Of a stretch of DNA of 10,704 bases, positions 5,344-10,704 are shown in pieces. The stretch's first letter is position 1; each line of letters begins with the position of its first letter. Source of the DNA: Chloroflexota bacterium (GTDB taxonomy: Bacteria; Chloroflexota; Dehalococcoidia; JACQGW01); the NCBI GenBank assembly GCA_016199325.1, contig JACQGW010000085.1, positions 1-10,704 on the forward strand, read 5' to 3'. A program made the translations under genes and the position numbers. The notes under the pieces are model-generated. The model saw only the letters and a list, made by a program, of their open reading frames with translations. It did not search any database and had not been told where the DNA came from.

Positions 5344-6802
5344 GGGACCAGTTCTCGACGTAGTAGATGTCCAGCAGCACCATCTCGTCGAAAGGGAGCT
5401 CGCTCCGGCCGGAGACCTGCCACAGCCCGGTCAGCCCCGGCGCGGTGCTCAGGCGCCGGCGATGCCAGGGCTCATAGCGCTCGACCTCCCGGGGGAGCGG
5501 CGGGCGGGGGCCCACCAGGCTCATCTCCCCGCGAAGGATGTTCCAGAGCTGCGGCACCTCGTCCAGGCTGGCGCGGCGCAGGAGCCGCCCGACGCGGGTC
5601 CGGCGCGGGTCCTGCCGGATCTTGAAGAGCGGCCCGGCGGCTTCGTTCTGGCCCAGCAGCTCCTTCTGCTCCCGCTCGGCGTCCTGCTGCATCGACCGGA
5701 ACTTCAGCATCACAAAGGGCCGGCCATCTCGGCCGGCGCGAACCTGCTTGAAGAGCACGGGCCCCGGCGAATCCAGCTTGATCAGGAGCGCGATCAGCAG
5801 CCAGAGCGGAGCGAAGACCGCCAGGACGGTCCCGGCGATCACGACGTCCAGCAGCCGCTTGACGACGAGGTTGGCGCCCCGGATCGAGGTCTCCTTGAGC
5901 CCGATCAGCGGGACGCCGCGCAGATCGTTGATGTCGACGCGCGTCAGGCTGATCTCGTAGAGGTCGGGGACCATCTTGAATCGCACGCTGCTCCGCTGGA
6001 GGTCCTGCATGAGGCTGAGGACCAGTTGGTGGTGGGCCGCCGGCAGCGCGATGATGACCTCGTCGACGCCGTGCCGGCCGGCGATGGCCGCCAGGTCGTC
6101 GAGACGGCCGAGACAGACGAACCGACCGGCGTTCTCCCGCCCCTCCTCGTCGACGAAGCCCACCAGCCGGTAGCCCAGGCCCGGCTCGGTGGCCAGGATG
6201 TGCATCACCATCCGCGCCAGCGGCCCCTGCCCCACGACGATCACCGGCTGGACGCCGATGCCCCGGCTCCGGAGGTACGTCCGGGCGACCGCCTTGGCCA
6301 GGCGCGCGCTGAGCAGCAGCGCAATCGCTCCAGCCCAGGCGAAGACGAACATGAGCCGCGAGTAGGCCGCCGCCTGGTAGCCGAAGACGAATGCCAGCGT
6401 CAGCATCACGCCGATGCTGGTGCCGCCGACGATGGTCAGGAGCTCGTCGGCCAACGACACCGCCCAGAGGTGGCGGTAGAGGCCGCCGATGGCGTAGGTG
6501 ACCAGGAGAATGCCGGCAAAGGCGACCTGGACCGGGACGTAGGCCGAGAGCGGGACGGCGTTCGCTTCGAGCACCTCGGGGCCGAGATCGAGGCGGTAGC
6601 GCATCCAGTAGGCGACGACGAACGCGAGGTTTACAAGAACCAGGTCCGTCGCGATGACGAACGGCTTGGCCACCCGAACCAGCAGGCGGCCGGCGCGGGC
6701 GGCCAGCGCGTCGCCGCCCAGATCCTTCGCTTCCAGGGCAAAGGAGCTCATCGGTGCGTCCACTTTCTGCTCAACGCCTTCTGGCATCAGAGTTGTTCGC
6801 AT
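5276..6802 (-). CDS. Polyprenyl-phosphate hexose-1-phosphate transferase (WbaP/WcaJ family)
   Basis: A 508-residue membrane enzyme that moves a hexose-1-phosphate from an NDP-sugar to undecaprenyl phosphate, the first membrane step of glycan assembly. Four hydrophobic segments fall at about 48-68, 86-108, 122-142 and 147-167. A Rossmann-like CoA_binding_3 domain follows with VIVVGQGPLAR at 187-197 and GFVDEEG at 215-221. The catalytic bacterial sugar transferase domain starts near 313 with KRLLDVVIAG and a re-entrant helix. It contains LDSPGPVLFKQVRAGRDGRPF, LKFRSM at 366-371, SLDEVPQLWNILRGEMSLVGPRP at 412-434 (Asp414/Glu415 likely catalytic) and PGLTGLWQVSGRS at 455-467. It ends in ARGAY, the usual C-terminus, so it is complete. 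The start at 6802 is the first ATG after the upstream stop, 21 nt away; ATGs at 6787 or 6751 are possible because no clear Shine-Dalgarno decides. The sugar specificity is not readable. Confidence 0.93.
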   Translation of the reverse strand: MRTTLMPEGVEQKVDAPMSSFALEAKDLGGDALAARAGRLLVRVAKPFVIATDLVLVNLAFVVAYWMRYRLDLGPEVLEANAVPLSAYVPVQVAFAGILLVTYAIGGLYRHLWAVSLADELLTIVGGTSIGVMLTLAFVFGYQAAAYSRLMFVFAWAGAIALLLSARLAKAVARTYLRSRGIGVQPVIVVGQGPLARMVMHILATEPGLGYRLVGFVDEEGRENAGRFVCLGRLDDLAAIAGRHGVDEVIIALPAAHHQLVLSLMQDLQRSSVRFKMVPDLYEISLTRVDINDLRGVPLIGLKETSIRGANLVVKRLLDVVIAGTVLAVFAPLWLLIALLIKLDSPGPVLFKQVRAGRDGRPFVMLKFRSMQQDAEREQKELLGQNEAAGPLFKIRQDPRRTRVGRLLRRASLDEVPQLWNILRGEMSLVGPRPPLPREVERYEPWHRRRLSTAPGLTGLWQVSGRSELPFDEMVLLDIYYVENWSLTLDLKTLLRTLPAVLTARGAY

Positions 6803-6823
6803 GGCCCGCCAGAGAGACCAGGT

Positions 6824-8353
6824 CTACCGGACCCGGCCGAGGGAGTCCAGGAGCTCGGTCTGCGACAGCGTCGCCGTCCCGACCTTGCCGACGACGACGC
6901 CGGCCGCGTGGTTGGCGAGCTTCGCCGCCTCGACGTGGTCGGCGCCGGCGGCGAGAGCGAGCGCCAGCGTCGCCACCGCCGTATCGCCGGCGCCGGTGAC
7001 GTCGTACACCTCGCGGGCGTAGGTCGGCAGCATCGTCACCCGGCCCTCGCGCTCGAACAGCGCCATGCCGTCCTCGCCCCGCGTAATGAGGACGGCGGCG
7101 CAGTCGACGGTCTCGAGCAGCCGGCGGCCGGCGGCGTGCAATGCCTCCTCGCCGTCCAGGTCGATCCGGCTTGCCTGGGCGGCCTCGTGCTGATTCGGCG
7201 TGATGACGCTGGCGCCACGATAGCGGCTGTAGTCGGAGCCCTTGGGATCGACGACGACCGGAACCCCCGCCTGCCGGCTGGCGCCGACGACGGCGGCGAC
7301 AACCTCGGCCGCCAGCACCCCCTTGGCGTAGTCGGAGAGGAGCACCACCTGAACGTCGGCCAGCGCGCCCAGCACGCCGTCGACGAGCCGCTGCCGCAGA
7401 GCGCCGTCGACCGGCCGGCGGGACTCGCGGTCGGCCCGGACCATCTGCTGGCTGTGGGCGACGATGCGGGTCTTGAGCGTCGTCGGCCGCCCGCCGTCGA
7501 CGACCACGCGGTCCGGAGACACCTGTCGGCGCGCCAGCTCGTCACAGAGGCGCCGTCCGGCGTCGTCGTCGCCGACGACGCCCAGCAGCACCGGCCGGCC
7601 ACCGAGCGCGACGAGGTTCGTGGCGACGTTGCAGGCGCCGCCCGGCGTGTAGGTGACCGACTGGACGTCGACGACGGGGATCGGCGCCTCCGGCGAGATC
7701 CGATTCACCCGCCCCCAGACCCACTCGTCCAGCATCAGATCGCCCACGACGAGGATCCGCCGGCCGTCAAAGCGGCCGACGGTGCCGCGGAGCCGCTCCT
7801 CGACCGGCGTCTCGGCCGCCAGAATGTGCCGGGCGGCGCCGAGCAGGTCGCTTGCCAGGACGGTCGGCGGCTGGTCGCTCACCCGATCGGCGTCCATCCG
7901 GCCCAGCACCAGCGCCGTCCGGCAGCCGGCGCGCCGGCCCAGCTCGACGTCGCTCGGCATGTCGCCGACGACCCAGCAGGCGCTGAGGTCAAGGTCGAAA
8001 CGCTGCTGGGCCTGCCGGATGAGCCCCACCCGCGGCTTGCGGCAGTCACAGCCGTCGTCCGGGTGGTGCGGGCAGTAGAAGATGGCGTCGACGCGCGCGC
8101 CGGCAGCGGCCAGCTCATGCACCATCCGGCGGTGGATGAGCCCGAGGGTCGGCTCGTCGAGGAGGCCGCGCGCGATCGCGGATTGATTGGTCACGACGAC
8201 GACGATCCAGCCCGCCTCGTTGAACAGGCGAATCGCCTCACCCGCGCCCGGCAACAGCCGGAAGTGCTCCGGCCGGCTGAGGTAGCGGACGTCCTCGTTG
8301 ATGGTCCCGTCCCGGTCGAGGAAGACCGCCCGGCCGTTACCGTCCGGCATCAT
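6824..8353 (-). CDS. Fused GmhB phosphatase and HldA-type heptose kinase
   Basis: A 509-residue two-domain enzyme of ADP-heptose synthesis. Residues 8-180 form a HAD phosphatase like GmhB (heptose 1,7-bisphosphate 7-phosphatase): FLDRDGTIN at 11-19 with nucleophile D13 and acid/base D15, VVTNQS at 53-58, zinc-type ligands C94, H96, C102 and C104 in CPHHPDDGCDCRKP, and VVGDMPSDVELG at 128-139. The loop between the zinc ligand pairs is shorter than in the E. coli enzyme as I remember it. Residues 190-505 form a PfkB sugar kinase like the HldE kinase domain: ILVVGDLMLDEWVWG at 200-214, PGGACNVATNLVALGG at 237-252, and DVTGAGDTA at 451-459 with catalytic D457. The cytidylyltransferase-like domain of full HldE is absent. 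The start at 8353 has GGAGGAG 7 nt upstream and overlaps the previous gene by 17 nt; an adjacent ATG at 8350 is nearly as good. Confidence 0.92.
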   Translation of the reverse strand: MMPDGNGRAVFLDRDGTINEDVRYLSRPEHFRLLPGAGEAIRLFNEAGWIVVVVTNQSAIARGLLDEPTLGLIHRRMVHELAAAGARVDAIFYCPHHPDDGCDCRKPRVGLIRQAQQRFDLDLSACWVVGDMPSDVELGRRAGCRTALVLGRMDADRVSDQPPTVLASDLLGAARHILAAETPVEERLRGTVGRFDGRRILVVGDLMLDEWVWGRVNRISPEAPIPVVDVQSVTYTPGGACNVATNLVALGGRPVLLGVVGDDDAGRRLCDELARRQVSPDRVVVDGGRPTTLKTRIVAHSQQMVRADRESRRPVDGALRQRLVDGVLGALADVQVVLLSDYAKGVLAAEVVAAVVGASRQAGVPVVVDPKGSDYSRYRGASVITPNQHEAAQASRIDLDGEEALHAAGRRLLETVDCAAVLITRGEDGMALFEREGRVTMLPTYAREVYDVTGAGDTAVATLALALAAGADHVEAAKLANHAAGVVVGKVGTATLSQTELLDSLGRVR

Positions 8354-9320
8354 CGGCCAGCTCCTCCAGGATCGCCTGCGCCAGCAGGGGGATCATCAGC
8401 TCGTGATGCCCGGTCAGGCAGAAGCCGCGCCCGCTCCCGATCGTCGGCCGGCCGACGACGTTCTGGAGGGCGCGGTAGGACTGCTGCATGTCGAGGTTCA
8501 CCGTCGTGAAGTCGTGGACGGGATGGCCCAGGTTCCGCGCCACCGTGAGCGCCTTGAGGAAGACCTCCGGCAGGACGACGGCCGAGCCGACGTTCAGGTA
8601 GACGCCGCCGTCGCCAAGGTCGACGACGACGGCGGCGAGCAGCCGGAAGTCCCGGAACGTCGCGTTGCCCAGGGCCCGGCCATCGGCGGCCGGATGCATG
8701 TGGACGATGTCGGTGCCGATGGCGACGTGGACCGTCACGGGAAGGTCGAGCCGGGCCCCGGCCGCCAGCAGGCTCAGGTCGACGTAGGGCGGCCGCCGGG
8801 CCAACAGCGCCTCGCCGAGGAGGCGCCCCATGCCGGGGCCGTTCGGCGAGCCATCCTCGGCGCAGCCCGCCAGCGCCTCGTTGATGAGCCGGCCGGTCTC
8901 CTCGGCCATGCCGAAGGTCCCGTCGGTCAGACCGGCGCCGACGTCTTCGGAGGTCTGGCCGATCAGGGCAACCTCGAAGTCGTGGATGGCGCCGGCGCCG
9001 TTCATGGCGACGGCCGAGATGACGCCGCGCTCCATCAGGTCGACGACGATGGGCGAGAGCCCGCACTTGATGACGTGGGCGCCCATGCCGAGCACGACGG
9101 GCCTGCCGCGCCGGACTGCCGCTGCCACCGCCAGCACGGTGTCGTGGAAGTCGCCGGCGGCGAGAATACGCGGAAGCCGGGCCAGGAACTGCCGAAAGCT
9201 GCTCCGCGGCGCGCCCGGCCGGGCGAAATCGTCCGCTCGAACCTTGTTGGGGCGGCTCCCCAGCGGAACGGTCCGGACCGCGCTCAGGTCGATGGGCTCA
9301 TACCGACGGGTCGTGCTCAT
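8337..9320 (-). CDS. Conserved protein of unknown function, possibly deoxyhypusine-synthase-like
   Basis: A 327-residue soluble protein with no membrane segment or signal peptide. I recognise the family as conserved but uncharacterised. Glycine-rich strand turns occur at VVLGMGAHVIKCGLSP (75-90) and AVAMNGAGAIHDFEVAL (103-119). Further conserved-looking stretches are HVAIGTDIVHMHP (198-210), GGVYLNVGSAVVLPEVFLKAL (238-258), DFTTVNLDM (270-278) and LTGHHELMIPLL (302-313). The NGAGAIHDFE segment recalls the AGG-EEDF region of deoxyhypusine synthase, an NAD-dependent Rossmann enzyme, but the catalytic lysine context of that enzyme is not evident. His-rich motifs suggest metal or substrate binding. 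It lies 5 nt after the heptosyltransferase and overlaps the GmhB-HldA gene by 17 nt, so a role in heptose or sugar metabolism is inferred from context. The start at MSTTRRYEP avoids the repeat upstream. Confidence 0.75.
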   Translation of the reverse strand: MSTTRRYEPIDLSAVRTVPLGSRPNKVRADDFARPGAPRSSFRQFLARLPRILAAGDFHDTVLAVAAAVRRGRPVVLGMGAHVIKCGLSPIVVDLMERGVISAVAMNGAGAIHDFEVALIGQTSEDVGAGLTDGTFGMAEETGRLINEALAGCAEDGSPNGPGMGRLLGEALLARRPPYVDLSLLAAGARLDLPVTVHVAIGTDIVHMHPAADGRALGNATFRDFRLLAAVVVDLGDGGVYLNVGSAVVLPEVFLKALTVARNLGHPVHDFTTVNLDMQQSYRALQNVVGRPTIGSGRGFCLTGHHELMIPLLAQAILEELADDAGR

Positions 9321-9325
9321 GTCCG

Positions 9326-10618
9326 CTACGGTTTCTGGTTTACGGTTTCTGGTTTCTGGTTCGAGGAGACGCTGTGAGCCCTCGGACCAGAAACCGGAAC
9401 CCACAAACCAGAAACCTCCTTCTGATCGCCTGTGCGGTTTCGTTCGGCGGTCCGTTCGAGCGTCTCGCGCAGGAGCGCCTCCGCTGCTGTAACGATTGAG
9501 GCGGGCGAGAGTTGCGTCAGACAGCGGTTCTCGCCGTGGACGCAGTGGACGTGGTCACACGGCCGGCAGGAGAGGTCGCGTTCGAGCAGGCGATAGCGCA
9601 CGCCGTAGGGATGATACCGCCAGGGCTCGGACGGGCCGAAGAACGTCACCACCGGCGTCCCGACGGCTGCCGCCAGGTGCATTGGCCCGCTGTCGTTGCC
9701 GACGAAGAGGTGGCACTGCTCGATGGTGGCCGCCGTCTCGAGCAGGCTCAGCCGGCCGACCAGGTTCCGCAACGGGCGCCGCAGGTGCGTGCTCAACTCC
9801 TCTGCCAGATTCCGATCCTCCGGCCCGCCGATCACGACGATCTCGGCGCCGTGGCGCCGCGCCAGCTCCTCCAGGGCAGCGGCAAAGGTCGCGACCGGAA
9901 GGCACTTGCTGGCAAAGCCGGCGCCGAGGTGTACCGCAACTCGCGGACCAGTCCCGGCGCCGTCCAGCGCCCGCAGCGCCGCCTCCCGGTGGGCACCCGC
10001 GAGCGCAAGTGCAGGGGGACGCGGGCGCGTGTCACAGCCGAGGCCGCCGGCGATGCCGAGGCACCACTCGACGCGGTGGGTGTCGACGTCGACGGGCACG
10101 TCCTGGTCGAGGAGCGCGGCGCCGCCCCGCCAGCTATTGCCGGCGAGCCATCGGGCGCCGCTGAGCGCGGCGAACAGAATGTCGCGGAAGTCGCCCCGCA
10201 GCTCGACGGCGAGATCGTAGCGCGTCCGCCGCAAACCGGCGAGCACGGCCCACAGCTCCCGGAGCTCGCGGCGCAGGTCGACCCGCTGTCCGCGCCAGGC
10301 GGCATGCCACGGCGCCCGGTAGACGACAAACCGGTCGACGGCGGGGTGCCCCTGGAGCACCTGGGCGCCGGCACCGCCGACCACCAGGTCGACCCGGGCC
10401 GAGGGAAAGCGCGCGCGCAGCGCGGCGATGGCCGGCTCGGAGAGGAGGACGTCCCCGATGGTGTCCAGCCGGACGACCAGGATCCGCTCGGGTTGGGCGG
10501 GCGGGCCGGGGGATCTGCCGATCGGCCGCGCTCCCAGGCGGGACGCCAGCACCAGCGGCATGACCGCCGGTTCGGCCACTTTCAGGAGCACGCGCTTGCG
10601 GCCGCTGTTCAATCGCAT
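9326..10618 (-). CDS. Glycosyltransferase family 9, heptosyltransferase-like, with repeat-encoded tail
   Basis: A 430-residue GT-B enzyme of the WaaC/WaaF heptosyltransferase type, expected to transfer heptose from ADP-heptose to a glycan at the inner membrane. The N-terminal domain has ILVVRLDTIGDVLLSEPAI at 46-64. The C-terminal domain has VAVHLGAGFASKCLP at 227-241, VVIGGPED at 261-268, LVGRLSLLETAATIEQC at 286-302 and VGNDSGPMHLAAAVGTPVV at 306-324, the ADP-heptose binding signature. Cysteines 351, 354, 359 and 366 form a cluster seen in many family members. The natural protein seems to end near residue 395; the last 35 residues, including NQKPETVNQKP, are encoded by the inverted GGTTTCT arrays. 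The ATG at 10618 is chosen because it lies 26 nt after the predicted transcription start; a TTG at 10633 in the same frame is an alternative. It is first in the right-hand operon. Confidence 0.9.
   Translation of the reverse strand: MRLNSGRKRVLLKVAEPAVMPLVLASRLGARPIGRSPGPPAQPERILVVRLDTIGDVLLSEPAIAALRARFPSARVDLVVGGAGAQVLQGHPAVDRFVVYRAPWHAAWRGQRVDLRRELRELWAVLAGLRRTRYDLAVELRGDFRDILFAALSGARWLAGNSWRGGAALLDQDVPVDVDTHRVEWCLGIAGGLGCDTRPRPPALALAGAHREAALRALDGAGTGPRVAVHLGAGFASKCLPVATFAAALEELARRHGAEIVVIGGPEDRNLAEELSTHLRRPLRNLVGRLSLLETAATIEQCHLFVGNDSGPMHLAAAVGTPVVTFFGPSEPWRYHPYGVRYRLLERDLSCRPCDHVHCVHGENRCLTQLSPASIVTAAEALLRETLERTAERNRTGDQKEVSGLWVPVSGPRAHSVSSNQKPETVNQKP
9330..9362. repeat. Period-7 array, unit GGTTTCT
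   Basis: Units GGTTTCT, GGTTTAC, GGTTTCT, GGTTTCT and a partial copy. On the coding (minus) strand the unit AGAAACC has no stop in any register, and it encodes the C-terminal NQKPETVNQKP of the heptosyltransferase. It ends 2 nt before that gene's TAG stop and lies 10 nt before the start of the next gene. Confidence 0.9.
9351..9395. repeat. Hairpin formed by inverted period-7 arrays
   Basis: GGTTTCTGGTTCGAGG (9351-9366) and CCTCGGACCAGAAACC (9380-9395) are inverted repeats, 15 of 16 pairs exact and the other a G-T pair, around a 13-nt loop. The minus-strand RNA would form this stem at the end of the heptosyltransferase coding region. No T-run follows, so it is not a classic intrinsic terminator; it could act as an RNA stability or processing element. 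Confidence 0.7.
9386..9416. repeat. Inverted, decayed copy of the GGTTTCT array
   Basis: AGAAACC units at 9389-9395 and 9410-9416 enclose altered 6- and 8-nt units. This is the reverse complement of the array at 9330-9362, more decayed, so the two face each other. Confidence 0.75.
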
Positions 10619-10650
10619 CCGCTGGCCATCCAACCCGACATCCGGACGGC

Positions 10651-10679
10651 ATTATAGCCGCGCCTGGTCGCCGGATCAA
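10651..10679 (-). promoter_or_regulatory. Sigma70-type promoter of right-hand operon
   Basis: On the minus strand TTGATC (10679-10674) and a consensus TATAAT (10656-10651) are separated by exactly 17 nt. Transcription would start near 10644, giving a leader of about 26 nt before the ATG at 10618. The -35 box directly borders the GTCGGGG repeat. Confidence 0.75.
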
Positions 10680-10680
10680 C

Positions 10681-10704
10681 GTCGGGGGTCGGGGTCAGGG
10701 GTCG
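10681..10704. repeat. Period-7 array, unit GTCGGGG, cut by window edge
   Basis: Two GTCGGGG copies, then TCAGGGG and TCG after a one-base phase slip, running off the window. It abuts the -35 box of the heptosyltransferase promoter. Its G-runs on the plus strand could favour a G-quadruplex. Its full length is not visible. Confidence 0.55.

Noticed and set aside
5462..8509. A 1015-codon open frame on the plus strand
   Set aside because: It runs antisense through two genes with clear catalytic motifs. Its translation is rich in repetitive Arg, Pro, Asp and Gln with no domain, as expected from the opposite strand of GC-rich codons.
9351..9395. Intrinsic transcription terminator
   Set aside because: The stem is long but has no following T-run on the transcribed strand, and closely spaced genes continue downstream.
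9321..9404. An upstream ATG giving 28 extra residues to the unknown conserved protein
   Set aside because: The extension is translated repeat sequence and overlaps the heptosyltransferase end. The ATG at 9320 begins the protein-like part.

Overview
A high-GC bacterial window holding a surface-polysaccharide (glycan) biosynthesis locus. All eight convincing genes lie on the minus strand and read from right to left. No rRNA, tRNA, CRISPR array or transposase gene was seen. The organism cannot be named from this window. The GC-rich codons, the style of the sugar-phosphate transferase, a palindromic MLSRSEAS/MLRSAQHD-type repeat and period-7 tandem repeats fit Chloroflexota or a similar deep-branching GC-rich phylum such as NC10 or Rokubacteria. 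That is inference, held with low confidence.

Right half (10679 to 5276), a heptose and chain-initiation module. A sigma70-like promoter (TTGATC-N17-TATAAT) precedes a GT9 heptosyltransferase-type gene. Next come a conserved protein of unknown function with a possible deoxyhypusine-synthase-like look, a fused GmhB-HldA protein (heptose-bisphosphate phosphatase plus heptose-7-phosphate kinase), and a membrane polyprenyl-phosphate hexose-1-phosphate transferase that would start the lipid-linked glycan. Gaps are 21 nt or less, or the genes overlap, so they look like one operon. The isomerase GmhA and the nucleotidyltransferase HldC needed to finish ADP-heptose are not in the window.

Middle (5068 to 5275), the only sizeable intergenic stretch. 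It carries a clear minus-strand promoter (TTGACG-N17-GATAAT) for the second gene group. It also carries a plus-strand start site with a near-perfect Shine-Dalgarno whose reading frame runs into the 3' end of the sugar-phosphate transferase gene, probably the stump of a lost gene.

Left half (5067 to 249), a chain-assembly module: a GT4 glycosyltransferase, a GT2 glycosyltransferase, a SAM methyltransferase and a second GT4. The first three are joined by 4-nt GTGA and ATGA overlaps. Past the last gene is a short remnant that appears to join the N-terminus of an ABC-transporter ATPase to the C-terminus of its permease with a stop between, as left by a large deletion.

The most unusual theme is repetitive DNA. 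At least five places, mostly gene boundaries, carry short arrays with a 7-bp period, each with a different unit (CATGCGT, TTCAAGG, GATGAGT, GGTTTCT, GTCGGGG). The GATGAGT array lies inside the GT2 gene with a 34-bp direct repeat and a roughly 95-bp palindromic element, all translated in frame as an apparent insertion of about 90 residues. Another array forms an inverted pair that extends the C-terminus of the heptosyltransferase.
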